A stretch of 64,000 nucleotides of DNA, from the NCBI GenBank assembly GCA_021299735.1, contig JAJTEM010000014.1:1-64000 (forward strand), in the 5' to 3' direction. The stretch's first letter is position 1, and each line of letters starts with the position of its first letter. Below, piece by piece: positions 18,131 through 26,906 of the stretch. The notes beneath the pieces are model-generated. The model had not been told where the DNA came from, ran no database searches, and was given only the letters and a program-made list of their open reading frames with translations. Source of the stretch: Burkholderiales bacterium (GTDB lineage: Bacteria; Pseudomonadota; Gammaproteobacteria; Burkholderiales; Burkholderiaceae_B). The position numbers were made by a program, and so were the translations under genes.

Positions 18131-18972
18131 TGCGTGAGTATTCGCCTGTTAGTTTGCCGGCATCTCACCGAATTGGTGTTTGGTTTGGCCAAGGAATAAA
18201 CAATGCCCTGGCAGCACGCGCAGCCTTGGGGCAACTGCAAACAGAGTATCCCGGTGCTGATTGGGTGTTGTTTGGCCCCCGCAGCAGCCTGTTTTTATTT
18301 GAAATGGATGAACGGGTGCCGGTATACATACCACTGCGCACGCTGGAACCTCGCCGCCCAGCGCAAACCCGCCTTTCCTATTATCTTGAACAACGTGCCC
18401 AGTTTAAAAAGCTGCGCAGCCTGAAGCTGAGCCTTTGTATCGGGGTTTCGGCACAGGCGGCTGAGCCTGAATTGAACAGGAATGTGGCTGCACAATTTCA
18501 GCATGTGCGAAAAGTGCTGGGGGTTGGCGGGCAATTTATTCAGCGGCACTTGTCGAGTTTTCTTAAGGCCGAGCGACCCCTGTTGCAGGCCGGGCCGCAA
18601 GCTTTGGCCCATGCCACCCAGCTTTATCGAAAAGTATCACCAGGCTTGGTCAAAGCTGTGGCCTTGTTGTACGCCGAAGAACACCCCGCTGGTTTGGACA
18701 GTTTGGATTCCCAGTGGAAAACATTGCAAGGCGGCCTTTGGCAGCTGGGTGAGGGCGTGCATTTAACTGTGGCCGCTATTGCCGGTGAGAATCGACTGCT
18801 GGCCCGCCAGTTAAACGCAGCCCAACCAAGCTGGCTGCAACTCGGCTTGCCTCAGGCCATGGGCCTGATTGCTTACGCGGATCGGGTGATCAGTGCTTCA
18901 GAGGTTATCACCCTAATTTGTGCGGAAATGGGGCGTGCAGATCGCCTTTTGTTGGTTAAAAGTGACAGTTAA
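18130..18972 (+). CDS. degenerate GT9-like protein of unknown function
   Basis: A 280-residue protein translationally coupled to the GT4 gene (TGATG overlap at 18128-18132). It is not confidently recognised. The C-terminal MGLIAYADRVISASEVITLICAEMG resembles the heptosyltransferase segment where GT9 enzymes have a DSG motif and a following His, but those residues are missing. The N-terminal half has a Rossmann-like start (RIGVWFGQGINNALAARAALGQL). It may be a non-catalytic or diverged glycosyltransferase involved in the same glycan as its neighbour. No membrane segments or signal peptide are visible. Confidence 0.6.
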   Translation: MREYSPVSLPASHRIGVWFGQGINNALAARAALGQLQTEYPGADWVLFGPRSSLFLFEMDERVPVYIPLRTLEPRRPAQTRLSYYLEQRAQFKKLRSLKLSLCIGVSAQAAEPELNRNVAAQFQHVRKVLGVGGQFIQRHLSSFLKAERPLLQAGPQALAHATQLYRKVSPGLVKAVALLYAEEHPAGLDSLDSQWKTLQGGLWQLGEGVHLTVAAIAGENRLLARQLNAAQPSWLQLGLPQAMGLIAYADRVISASEVITLICAEMGRADRLLLVKSDS

Positions 18973-19264
18973 GAGGTGCCTCAATCAGGCCTGCGCTTTA
19001 ATGTCGATTTGGGTTGAGCCCAAAATTATAAGCGTTTAATTAACAAGGCTTTTTGCGCTTCTCAGGGTAATTGGTGCGAATTGTTGGCATTATAAAACCA
19101 TGAAGTTGATCAATTTCTCCTGTTGCAAGTCAGCGACAAAAACAGCGATTTACCCATTCTTACACCATGATTTGGTTGGTCGGCCCTAGGGTCCCCGTGT
19201 ACATTGTCTCTCGTGCCGCTGTAAATGGCGGCAAAGATTCAACCAACACTAATAAGGGTGAAAT
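18973..19264. other. intergenic region with the porin promoter
   Basis: A 292-bp gap. A small hairpin TTGGG/CCCAA (19009-19023) followed by AAAATTAT may terminate the upstream gene weakly. The rest is presumably the long leader and promoter of the strongly expressed porin, ending with the ribosome binding site AAGGGTG 5 nt before ATG 19265. A palindromic CCCTAGGG occurs near 19185. No riboswitch-like pattern or coding frame is seen. Confidence 0.4.
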
Positions 19265-20377
19265 ATGAACAAGAAGCTAGTAGCTGCTGCTCTGGGTCTG
19301 GCATTTGCCGCTCCAGTATTTGCTGATTCATCAAATGTAACTTTGTATGGTCGTGTACACCAAGCCATCGAGCACAACACTACCGACGTTAACGGTGCAA
19401 ACAGCTCCGGCAATGGCACAAACATTGCTGACTATTCTTCACGTTTGGGTGTACGTGGTGTTGAAGATCTGGGCGGTGGTTTGAGCGCAATTTTCGCTTA
19501 CGAATTTGGCGTTGACACTGATGCTGTTAACACTGGCGCTACCAACATGAACACACGTCATGCTTACCTGGGTTTGAAAGGTAGCTACGGCACGTTCGTT
19601 ATTGGTTCACAGGATGGTGGTAACGATTCACAAGCTCCACTGTATAACCAAGCTTCTGCATACATGTTTAACGTGAACAATAATGCAGGTCAGTTGACTG
19701 TTGTTAACGGCAACGACGCTGTAATTAACCGTGTACAACGTGTTGGTAACTCATTGGGTTACGCAAACACCATCGCCGGTGTAAAAGTTTCTGCACGTCA
19801 TGCCTTGGGTGGAACTGATGCTGCTTCCGGCGCAGTTCCAAGCACTGAAAACGATCGTCGCGAGTCTTCAATCGCTGCTGACTATACCATCGGCGCATTG
19901 ACCTTTGGCGGTGGTTACACACGCATCGAAGGTTCTGAAGCTGTTGAAAACACACCAGTAACAGGCTTCAACGCATTGAATTCACTGAAGTCCCAGATTC
20001 AGTTTGGTGCCAAGTATAACTTCGGTGCGTTCCAGTTGGCTGGTTTGATTGGTCAAAACAAGTACTACGGTACACGCAATAGCGACAACGAAATTGCAAT
20101 TTCCGGCTTGTTGCCGCTAAGCGCAAACTCCGGAGTTCAGGCGCTATACGCACAGGCTGAAAATGGTCGTGCCACTACGACTGCGGGTGTTCAGGGTGGG
20201 AACCAAGAGACTGACAATACCCAAGCTCAAATCTCTTACTACTACGACTTTAGCAAGCGCACACGTACATACGTTGGTTTCAACCGAACAAACCGTGATG
20301 CTTTCGTTGCAGCAACTGGTGCAAACATTGAAGCTGACGACGATTCATTCGTAGTTGGTCTACGTCACAACTTCTAA
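19265..20377 (+). CDS. Gram-negative general porin
   Basis: A 370-residue outer-membrane trimeric porin of the betaproteobacterial OmpC-like type. The signal peptide MNKKLVAAALGLAFAAPVFA is followed by a mature start DSSNVTLYGRV, the classic first beta strand. RLGVRGVEDLGGGLSAIFAYE and the terminal aromatic residue (GLRHNF) recognised by the BAM complex are present. A clear Shine-Dalgarno and a strong terminator immediately downstream suggest an abundant, single-gene transcript. Codons are biased towards a narrower set than in neighbours, as expected for a highly expressed gene. Confidence 0.95.
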   Translation: MNKKLVAAALGLAFAAPVFADSSNVTLYGRVHQAIEHNTTDVNGANSSGNGTNIADYSSRLGVRGVEDLGGGLSAIFAYEFGVDTDAVNTGATNMNTRHAYLGLKGSYGTFVIGSQDGGNDSQAPLYNQASAYMFNVNNNAGQLTVVNGNDAVINRVQRVGNSLGYANTIAGVKVSARHALGGTDAASGAVPSTENDRRESSIAADYTIGALTFGGGYTRIEGSEAVENTPVTGFNALNSLKSQIQFGAKYNFGAFQLAGLIGQNKYYGTRNSDNEIAISGLLPLSANSGVQALYAQAENGRATTTAGVQGGNQETDNTQAQISYYYDFSKRTRTYVGFNRTNRDAFVAATGANIEADDDSFVVGLRHNF

Positions 20378-20416
20378 TTCAACGCCAAGCTTAAGCTTGA
20401 TTTGAATAAAAAGTTT

Positions 20417-20444
20417 GAAAAAGCCACCTCTGGGTGGCTTTTTC
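20417..20444 (+). terminator. intrinsic terminator of the porin gene
   Basis: A perfect 12-bp stem (20417-20428 with 20433-20444) includes the core AGCCACC/GGTGGCT and a TCTG loop. It ends in a T-run and lies 39 bp after the porin stop. Confidence 0.9.
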
Positions 20445-20536
20445 TATTTAACTTCAAAATACAAATAAAAAGCACGCGGTTATATTCAGGTGCTTTCTCT
20501 GCAAACTTAACTTGATTCGATCTGGTCTGAACTCAG

Positions 20537-20938
20537 TTACTGCAAATTCATATCCAACTGAACGCCGCACAGGGTACTGCTGTAGCGGGTGGCGCTGCCG
20601 CTGTTGCTCATGCAACCCAGCGATGTGGTTTGAAGTTGGCTTTCTGATACCTTCAAGCCAAAAAACAAATCCGGGTGTTTGTTGCCTTCTTCACGGCTTA
20701 GTTTGAATACCCAATCACCCGTACCGAATTTCGCACCCATCGGGGTTTTGTAACGTTCTTGCCCTAGCTTGAACCCGTACCCCAGCCCACCGTTCTCAGA
20801 ACTGGTCCAGCGGCCCCATTTGCTCAATGGGTTTTGAGCATCAATGTTCAGTGATACGCCACCAGCTTGGGCGTTGGCCAGGCCAGGTGTCAGCAAAGGT
20901 GTTAGCACCAAGCAAGCGCAAATTAGTGTTTTTTTCAT
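20537..20938 (-). CDS. small exported protein of unknown function
   Basis: A 133-residue secreted protein. ATG 20938 gives a clean signal peptide (MKKTLICACLVLTPLLTPGLANA, cut before QAGG) and has GAGGGG upstream; a longer open frame to 21028 lacks both. The mature part is rich in Gly/Ser, with LGYGFKLGQERYKTPMGAKFGTGDWVFKL and two cysteines near the C-terminus (LGC and LCG) that could form a disulfide. I do not recognise a family. It stands alone between the porin and the biotin operon. Confidence 0.7.
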   Translation of the reverse strand: MKKTLICACLVLTPLLTPGLANAQAGGVSLNIDAQNPLSKWGRWTSSENGGLGYGFKLGQERYKTPMGAKFGTGDWVFKLSREEGNKHPDLFFGLKVSESQLQTTSLGCMSNSGSATRYSSTLCGVQLDMNLQ

Positions 20939-21031
20939 CTTCTTATTCCCCTCAAAACGCCGCGATTCAATAAATTGTGGCTGTCTTGCATGTAAGGGTT
21001 TAATTATGCGCGCAAAGTTCAAATGCATAAA

Positions 21032-21058
21032 GCGGGAGAAGGGTTACCTTCGTCCCGC
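21032..21058 (-). terminator. stem-loop downstream of bioB
   Basis: GCGGGAGAAGG (21032-21042) pairs with CCTTCGTCCCGC (21047-21058) with a single bulged base and a 4-nt loop. On the minus strand a short TTTAT follows. It lies about 75 bp after the bioB stop and is the only candidate terminator for the long yebC-to-bioB run. Confidence 0.55.
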
Positions 21059-21133
21059 CAAACCATTGATTTAATTCAGGTATTTTAGTTCGATGTTTGA
21101 AAATTCTTGATTAAAAACAAGGAGTTTTAAAGC

Positions 21134-22129
21134 TTAATTCTCAAGTCGCTTTAAGCCCAGTTTCTCAAACAACTTGGTGTCGCGTTCCAGTTCCGGGTTG
21201 TCTGTTACCAACAGTTTTTCGCCATAGAAAATTGAATTGGCGCCCGCTAGGAAACAAAGGGCTTGCGTGCTTTCATTCATGCTTTCGCGGCCTGCTGACA
21301 AACGCACAAAACTGGTGGGCATGGTAATGCGCGCAACGGCAATGGTGCGCACAAAATCGAGCGGGTCGATTTCTTCGTTGTCGGCCAGTGGTGTGCCTTC
21401 CACTTTCACCAAATTGTTGATCGGTACGCTTTCAGGGGGTTCTGCCATATTGGCCAGTTGGGCAATAAGCCCGGCACGTTGAGTAACGGTTTCACCCAAG
21501 CCCACAATACCGCCACAACACACTTTAATACCCGCATCACGAACACGGTCGAGCGTATCCAGGCGGTCTTGGTAGGTGCGGGTGCTGATAATGTCGCCGT
21601 AAAAGTCGGGTGAGGTGTCCAGGTTGTGGTTGTAGTAATCTAGCCCGGCTTCTTGTAGCTGTTTGGCTTGATGTTCTTTCAGCATGCCCAGGGTTACGCA
21701 GGTTTCAAGGCCCATGGCTTTTACGGCGGTTACCATTTCGCCCACAGCTTCCACCTGGTGGTCTTTGGGGCTGCGCCAGGCAGCACCCATGCAAAAACGG
21801 GTTGCGCCTTTGTCTTTGGCGGCTTGGGCGGCTTTCAGTACTTCGTCGATAGGCATCAGCTTTTCAGCTTCAACGCCGGTGTTGTATTTGGCTGATTGTG
21901 GGCAGTAACCGCAGTCTTCAGGGCAGCCCCCGGTTTTAATTGACAGCAACGTGGAAAGTTGCACGGTGTTGGCATCGAAGTGTTCACGGTGCACTTGCTG
22001 GGCTTTGAAAATAAGGTCGTTGAATGGCAGTGCGAACAGGGCTTCGATGGCCTCCACGCTCCAGCGCTGCTTTTCAAGTGTGGGTGGTGCTGCTTTTTTG
22101 TTTTCAACCCAGGTAATTTGGCTTTCCAT
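21134..22129 (-). CDS. bioB: biotin synthase
   Basis: Radical SAM enzyme that inserts sulfur into dethiobiotin, the last step of biotin synthesis. The cluster-binding CxxxCxxC is present as [11 protein letters not shown], followed by [25 protein letters not shown], the second-cluster cysteines ([19 protein letters not shown]) and RLSAGRESM all match the family. The 331-residue form from ATG 22129 is chosen because AAGGA lies 5 nt upstream; an ATG two codons earlier overlaps that site. Last gene of the biotin run, 9 bp after bioA. Confidence 0.97.
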   Translation of the reverse strand: MESQITWVENKKAAPPTLEKQRWSVEAIEALFALPFNDLIFKAQQVHREHFDANTVQLSTLLSIKTGGCPEDCGYCPQSAKYNTGVEAEKLMPIDEVLKAAQAAKDKGATRFCMGAAWRSPKDHQVEAVGEMVTAVKAMGLETCVTLGMLKEHQAKQLQEAGLDYYNHNLDTSPDFYGDIISTRTYQDRLDTLDRVRDAGIKVCCGGIVGLGETVTQRAGLIAQLANMAEPPESVPINNLVKVEGTPLADNEEIDPLDFVRTIAVARITMPTSFVRLSAGRESMNESTQALCFLAGANSIFYGEKLLVTDNPELERDTKLFEKLGLKRLEN

Positions 22130-22138
22130 GTGCATCCT

Positions 22139-23509
22139 TCAGAACAATTCGCTTCCGGGGCCAGGTGCAATTAGTTTGCCCCAGCGTTGTAATACTTGCA
22201 TCAGTGTTTGGTAGGCATTTTCGATTGTTTCGGGTGCCGAGCAATATGGCGGTACCCAATACACTGTGTTGCCTAAGGGGCGCACCACAATGCCCAGTTC
22301 CAGAAAGGATTGGCGTATCCATTGGCTGGTATTTGAGCCATAAGCGGAGCCACTACTTGAACCACACTGACTGTGGTTGAATTTTAGCTCAAAGGCAGCC
22401 ACGGTGCCGCACACGCGGGGGTTTTCAATCAGGGGGTGGCAAGCCAGTGTGGGTAGCCAGCGCTGGTGGGTGGTTTCAATGCGTTGAATATTTGCCCAGG
22501 TGCTTTCGGATTCGAATAAAGCCAGACTGGCCAAAGCTGCGGCACAACCCAATGGGTTTGCAGTGTAGGAATGGCCGTGCAGCAGGGCATGGCCAACCTT
22601 GTCGCTTAAAAACGCGTCGTATATGGCTTGGCTGGTTAAAGTTGCCGCCATGGGCATGAAGCCGCCGGTAAGCCCTTTTGAAATACAAATGATGTCGGCT
22701 TGCCCGCCGAAATTTGCCACTTGCTCGGCTGCAAACAGGGTGCCTGTGCGGCCAAAGCCGGTGAACACTTCATCGAATATAACCAGCACACCAGCAGCTT
22801 CACAGCGTTTGCACAATTCAGCCACATGGGCTGGCCGCATAAAGCGCATGCCGCTGGCACCTTGAATAAGCGGCTCCAATACCAGTGCTGCAATTTCACC
22901 GGCACTGTTTGCGAGCAACGTGTCTAGCGCAGCCAGTGCTTCTTCTTCGGTGCAGGCGCACACACCTGTGGGTATGAAATCCACTTGAAAAAGCCATGGT
23001 GCAAAGGGGTCGTAAAAGCCGCTGGACTTACCCGTGGCCATGGCGCCGAAGGTGTCACCGTGGTAGCCGCCTTCCAGTGCAATAACCCGCTTTTTGTTTC
23101 CCACACCTTTGTTCTGCCAATACTGAAAGGCCATTTTCAGTGCTACTTCAATTGCAGTAGAGCCATTGTCGGAGTAAAACACCTTGGCCATGGGGGCGGG
23201 GGCGCTTTGCATTAATCGCTTGGCCAATTGTACCGCAGGCGGGTGGGTTACTCCGGCGAACATCACATGCTCAAGTTCAAGGGCTTGTTTTGCAATGGCT
23301 TGCGCTATTGCCGGGTTGCTGTGGCCGTGAATGTTCACCCACCAGCTTGAAACAGCATCGAAGTACTTGTTGCCTTGGGCATCGAACAAAAACTCGCCTT
23401 CGCCACGCACCACTGCCAGTGGCGGTTGGGCGGTTTGCATTTGCGTAAATGGGTGCCAGCAGTATTGCGCATCCAGTTCAAGCAATTTTGTGTGGCCAAG
23501 TTGTTTCAT
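22139..23509 (-). CDS. bioA: adenosylmethionine-8-amino-7-oxononanoate aminotransferase
   Basis: PLP-dependent class III aminotransferase that converts 7-keto-8-aminopelargonate to diaminopelargonate using SAM as amino donor. It is about 456 residues from ATG 23509 (MKQLGHTKLLELD). Recognisable are HPFTQM, SSWWVNIHGH, the cofactor-binding FDEVFTGFGRTG, and the Schiff-base lysine in CISKGLTGG (near 277). PLGNTVYWVPPYC near the C-terminus is typical of BioA. A TTG at 23551 would extend it into bioD and is less likely. It follows bioD by 16 bp. Confidence 0.95.
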   Translation of the reverse strand: MKQLGHTKLLELDAQYCWHPFTQMQTAQPPLAVVRGEGEFLFDAQGNKYFDAVSSWWVNIHGHSNPAIAQAIAKQALELEHVMFAGVTHPPAVQLAKRLMQSAPAPMAKVFYSDNGSTAIEVALKMAFQYWQNKGVGNKKRVIALEGGYHGDTFGAMATGKSSGFYDPFAPWLFQVDFIPTGVCACTEEEALAALDTLLANSAGEIAALVLEPLIQGASGMRFMRPAHVAELCKRCEAAGVLVIFDEVFTGFGRTGTLFAAEQVANFGGQADIICISKGLTGGFMPMAATLTSQAIYDAFLSDKVGHALLHGHSYTANPLGCAAALASLALFESESTWANIQRIETTHQRWLPTLACHPLIENPRVCGTVAAFELKFNHSQCGSSSGSAYGSNTSQWIRQSFLELGIVVRPLGNTVYWVPPYCSAPETIENAYQTLMQVLQRWGKLIAPGPGSELF

Positions 23510-23525
23510 GTGAACTGTAAGCGGG

Positions 23526-24143
23526 TTACAGGCTGTCGAGCGCGCGAACAAGGCGTTCGGGTATGCTGAAGCTAGCCAAAGCCTGAGAGCTTAATTCGCT
23601 GAAAACCGGCAATTCAGCCAGCACTGGCACTTCGCCAAAGTGTTCAATGGCTTCGCGGTTGGCTGGGTTTGTTTCACCCACCATTACAACACCTAGCACA
23701 GGCACGCCAGCGGCTTTCAAAGCCCGTAGCGAGAGGGTTGTGTGGTTAATGGTACCCAGGCCGCTGCGGGCCACCAGCAAGGCACAGCTGCTTAAGTCTT
23801 TCATCAGGTCGAGCATGGTTTCGCGCCAGTTCAAAGGAACCAAGCAACCGCCGGCACCCTCTACCACCAAGCGTTCTGCTTGTGGTAACACAAAATCGCT
23901 TAACTGAATTTTTACACCATCAATGTCAGCAGCCTGGTGCGGTGACAAAGGTTGGCTTAAACGGTAAGTTTCCGGGTGTACTGCGCAGCCGCTTAAGCGG
24001 GCAATCCATTCGCTGTCGCTGCCGCCTTCAAGCCCGCTTTGTACTGGTTTCCAGTAATCAGCTTGCCAGTGTTTACACAGCCAGGCACTGGTAATTGTTT
24101 TGCCAATGCCGGTGTCGGTGCCTGTTACAAACAAGTGTTTCAC
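23526..24143 (-). CDS. bioD: dethiobiotin synthetase
   Basis: ATP-dependent carboxylase that closes the ureido ring of dethiobiotin. The 205 residues start MKHLFVTGTDTGIGKT (P-loop). KPVQSGLEGG, VEGAGGCLVPL and the GTINHTTLSL segment are diagnostic. Start codon overlaps the bioC stop by 4 nt (ATGA at 24140-24143), so translation is coupled. Confidence 0.95.
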   Translation of the reverse strand: MKHLFVTGTDTGIGKTITSAWLCKHWQADYWKPVQSGLEGGSDSEWIARLSGCAVHPETYRLSQPLSPHQAADIDGVKIQLSDFVLPQAERLVVEGAGGCLVPLNWRETMLDLMKDLSSCALLVARSGLGTINHTTLSLRALKAAGVPVLGVVMVGETNPANREAIEHFGEVPVLAELPVFSELSSQALASFSIPERLVRALDSL

Positions 24144-24940
24144 GGCCGTTCCAGGTAGTAAAAGCCAATGTGGTAGTTCATGGTGCAGGCCTCACCCAGC
24201 GCGTTGATCACTTTGCGCAAGTTAACCGGTGTGTGGTTTACGCGTGGTTGGTCTGCGCCGATGGCACGCAGGCTGCGTGCAAATGAGAGCCCATCGGGGT
24301 GGTGATCCAGAAAGTTTTTGGTGTGGTGTGCCGTATGGGCTGCTATGCCTTCAGCCACCAATGCATGCATGATTTGTTTTAGCTGTTCATCGCTTGGCAG
24401 GGGTCGTAAACCGCTGGTTTGCCCAGTGTCCTCGTGCGCCACTTCCCAGGCTTGAAATGAGCCTGCCAGCAGCACGCTGAAAACCACGGTGTTGGACACT
24501 GAAAGCCAGCGCCGAATGGCCTCTTCAATGTTGCTGAACCATTGCGCACACATGCCCGAAACAAGCAGTGAATGGTTGGGAATCCACAGGTGTTCTACTG
24601 CCAATTCCTCGCCATTGAGCAGGTGGGTGTGCAGGCGTTCGGTGGGGTATTTGCGTTTTAGTTCGGTCAACATGCCTTGCGCCAGGTCAACGGCATGCAC
24701 GGCGCTTTGCGGAAATTTGTTCAGTAAATGCTCGGTTAAAAAACCGGTACCGCTGCCCACATCCACGCAAGCGTTGGGCTTGAAATTGAGTGGCAGCATT
24801 TGATCCAGCCACTGGCAAAGGTGTTGGGCAGAATGTTTTTGTACGCGCGCATGGTGATCGTAATCGCGGGCAGCATCAGAGAAGCGGCGCGAGGCAGCTT
24901 GGGCTGAATTCAGTTTTCGCGGTAAGGCGTATTCAGACAT
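24140..24940 (-). CDS. bioC: malonyl-ACP O-methyltransferase
   Basis: SAM-dependent enzyme that methylates the free carboxyl of malonyl-ACP to disguise it as a fatty-acid primer, the first step of pimelate formation. Of its 266 residues, the AASRRFSDAARDYDHHARVQ N-terminus and the SAM motif CVDVGSGTGFLTEHLL (near 60) are typical. HAVDLAQGML and the CAQWFSNIEEAIRRW segment also match BioC. It lies between the esterase gene (17 bp upstream) and bioD. Confidence 0.92.
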   Translation of the reverse strand: MSEYALPRKLNSAQAASRRFSDAARDYDHHARVQKHSAQHLCQWLDQMLPLNFKPNACVDVGSGTGFLTEHLLNKFPQSAVHAVDLAQGMLTELKRKYPTERLHTHLLNGEELAVEHLWIPNHSLLVSGMCAQWFSNIEEAIRRWLSVSNTVVFSVLLAGSFQAWEVAHEDTGQTSGLRPLPSDEQLKQIMHALVAEGIAAHTAHHTKNFLDHHPDGLSFARSLRAIGADQPRVNHTPVNLRKVINALGEACTMNYHIGFYYLERP

Positions 24941-24957
24941 TTCAATACAGCTTGAAA

Positions 24958-25731
24958 TTAATGCTGGCTGAGAAGGGGTAATAAGGTGTCAGTATACCGC
25001 GCGGTGGCGGTGGCAATGCCCGCATGCTCTGAAGCCAGTGTGAGCAGCATACGGTTTTGCTGTTTCAGTGCCTTGTCAAAGCATTGTTGTGCCAAAGCCA
25101 GCGGCACTATTTCATCGCTGTTGCTGGCCCAGGCGTGCAATTCAGCACCCTGTGCAAGGGCCTGTAGTAATGCCTTTTCGGCGTTCAATTCTTGCATGCT
25201 GCGAAGATCGGCCAGCAGGGCTTGTTCATTCAGGGTAGCCCATTGTGGAATGTGCCCGCAGCGCTGATGAAAATCGCCAAGCACTTCGGCCATGTTTTGT
25301 TCGGCCTTGCGGATCATTCGGGCAAGCACGCGGTTGTTGGTAAAGTGCGTAAACCCATGCAAGCTGAACAGGCTGTGCCAGCGCACCGAAAAATTTAGCA
25401 GTTTTGAAAACCCCAGCGAATGTCCCAAACCCAGCCAGGGTACTTCGGCATGCGCCAGCACCAGGCTGTGCAGTGCTTCTGCGGGGTAATGTTCCCACAT
25501 GCCAGTGGTACAACTACCTACTGTAGTGGTAGCAACTTTATTACTACCAGTGGTGTAAATCATTAGGCCTTGCTGGGCTTGTTCGGGAAAGTAGCCTGCT
25601 TCCAGGCAAACAAACAGGGTGTGTGTTTTAACTTCTGTCGGTAATTCATTCAAAAGCGCGTCAAAAAAACGGTGGTTATAACCCCAGCCGTGGGCTATTA
25701 AAAGCACTTGGGTAATCTCGGGCTGCTTCAT
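24958..25731 (-). CDS. alpha/beta hydrolase, pimeloyl-ACP methyl ester esterase (BioH/BioG-like)
   Basis: Probably removes the methyl group from pimeloyl-ACP methyl ester after two elongation rounds, the job of BioH, BioG and analogues. The 257 residues start with IAHGWGYNHRFFDALL. A nucleophile elbow GHSLGFSKL (Ser105), an acid in SNSDEIVP (Asp206) and a base in ASEHAG (His236) form a plausible triad. Its place inside the run bioF-here-bioC is the strongest argument. Residues 59-77 are unusually rich in Thr/Ser/Gly and are encoded by three copies of an ACCACT-containing unit, perhaps a family-specific insertion. It overlaps bioF by ATGA. Which named class it belongs to is unclear. Confidence 0.8.
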   Translation of the reverse strand: MKQPEITQVLLIAHGWGYNHRFFDALLNELPTEVKTHTLFVCLEAGYFPEQAQQGLMIYTTGSNKVATTTVGSCTTGMWEHYPAEALHSLVLAHAEVPWLGLGHSLGFSKLLNFSVRWHSLFSLHGFTHFTNNRVLARMIRKAEQNMAEVLGDFHQRCGHIPQWATLNEQALLADLRSMQELNAEKALLQALAQGAELHAWASNSDEIVPLALAQQCFDKALKQQNRMLLTLASEHAGIATATARYTDTLLPLLSQH

Positions 25732-26906
25732 GCAACCACCTTCCAGTTAGCCAATGCGTGCAGCAGTTGTTCATACACTGCGGGTGCGTGGCCAGTGTTC
25801 AATGCAAGCCGTACCCGCGCGGCGTTGGGTGGCACTGTGGGTGGGCGCACTGCAGATGTTCGAATTCCAGCCTGCTGCAAATGGCTTTTCAGTTCTAGGC
25901 ATGCTGTGTTGCTGCCCACCACCAAGGGCACAATGTGGGTATTCGATAAGCCTGTATCGAACCCAATGTCATGCACTTGCTGGCGCAGTGTTTCAGCTGC
26001 CTGGTGCAGCATGGCCCTTTCTTTGTTCAGGCCCGGAATAATTTCCAGTGCTTTGCTGACCGCCCCAATAACGAAAGGCGAGGGCGCGGTGGAATACACA
26101 AAGCCAGTACAGCGGTTGACCAGGTACTGCTTGAATATTTCACTGCAAGCAATATAAGCACCGCTTACGCCCACGGCTTTGCTGAAGGTGCCCATGATCA
26201 CCCAGTGGCCCATGGCTTTTAGCGAATCAATTGCTGGGTGTTGAATGGCCCCCAGCCCTCGACCCTCTGGGCCCCACACCCCGGTGGCATGGGCTTCATC
26301 CAGATACACCACGGCTTTGTGTTGCAAGGCAATTTCTGCAAGTTGTTCAATGGGAAGTAAATCACCTTCCATGCCGAACACAGTTTCTGACACAATAATT
26401 TTTGGCTGTGTTGATTCAATGTGTTTGCTGAGCAGTTCAGCCAAATGCGTCATGTCGTTGTGGCGAAAACGTATTTGCTTTACACCCGCCAGTTGGCAGG
26501 CGTGGTGCAGGCTGGCGTGGTTCAAGCGGTCAGTAAATACCAAAGGCTCAGTGCTTCCCCACAGGCTTTTGTCCAGCAACGCAGCCAACCCGCTGGCATT
26601 GGCTTGGTAGCCGCTTGAAAACACCAGTGCAGCCTCGGCATTTTTAAATTGCGCAATCTGCGCTTCCAGTGCCTCAAAACAATCCAGGTTACCCGACAAC
26701 AAGCGAGAGCCTGTAGCACCGGCGCCGTATTGTTTGGCGCATTCATGGCCGGCCTCTAAAATGTCGCCACGCTGGGACAGGCACAGGTAATCGTTGCTGG
26801 AAAAATCGAATGTACGTTGATTCAAGGGGCAGGGCAGCAACACACGCTTGCCGCTTTCTTGGGCAAGAAGTGCAAGGCGTTGTTGGCTGGCTATGCTCAG
26901 GTTCAT
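25728..26906 (-). CDS. bioF: 8-amino-7-oxononanoate synthase
   Basis: PLP enzyme that condenses pimeloyl-ACP with alanine. The 392 residues include FDFSSNDYLCLS, GAGATGSRLLSGN and LNHASLHHACQLAG. SETVFGMEGDLLPI, YLDEAHATGVWG and the PLP lysine in GTFSKAVGVSGAYI (near 240) are also present. It is the first gene of the biotin set but overlaps the rng stop by 4 nt (ATGA at 26903-26906), so it is probably expressed as an extension of the housekeeping run rather than from its own promoter. Confidence 0.96.
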   Translation of the reverse strand: MNLSIASQQRLALLAQESGKRVLLPCPLNQRTFDFSSNDYLCLSQRGDILEAGHECAKQYGAGATGSRLLSGNLDCFEALEAQIAQFKNAEAALVFSSGYQANASGLAALLDKSLWGSTEPLVFTDRLNHASLHHACQLAGVKQIRFRHNDMTHLAELLSKHIESTQPKIIVSETVFGMEGDLLPIEQLAEIALQHKAVVYLDEAHATGVWGPEGRGLGAIQHPAIDSLKAMGHWVIMGTFSKAVGVSGAYIACSEIFKQYLVNRCTGFVYSTAPSPFVIGAVSKALEIIPGLNKERAMLHQAAETLRQQVHDIGFDTGLSNTHIVPLVVGSNTACLELKSHLQQAGIRTSAVRPPTVPPNAARVRLALNTGHAPAVYEQLLHALANWKVVA

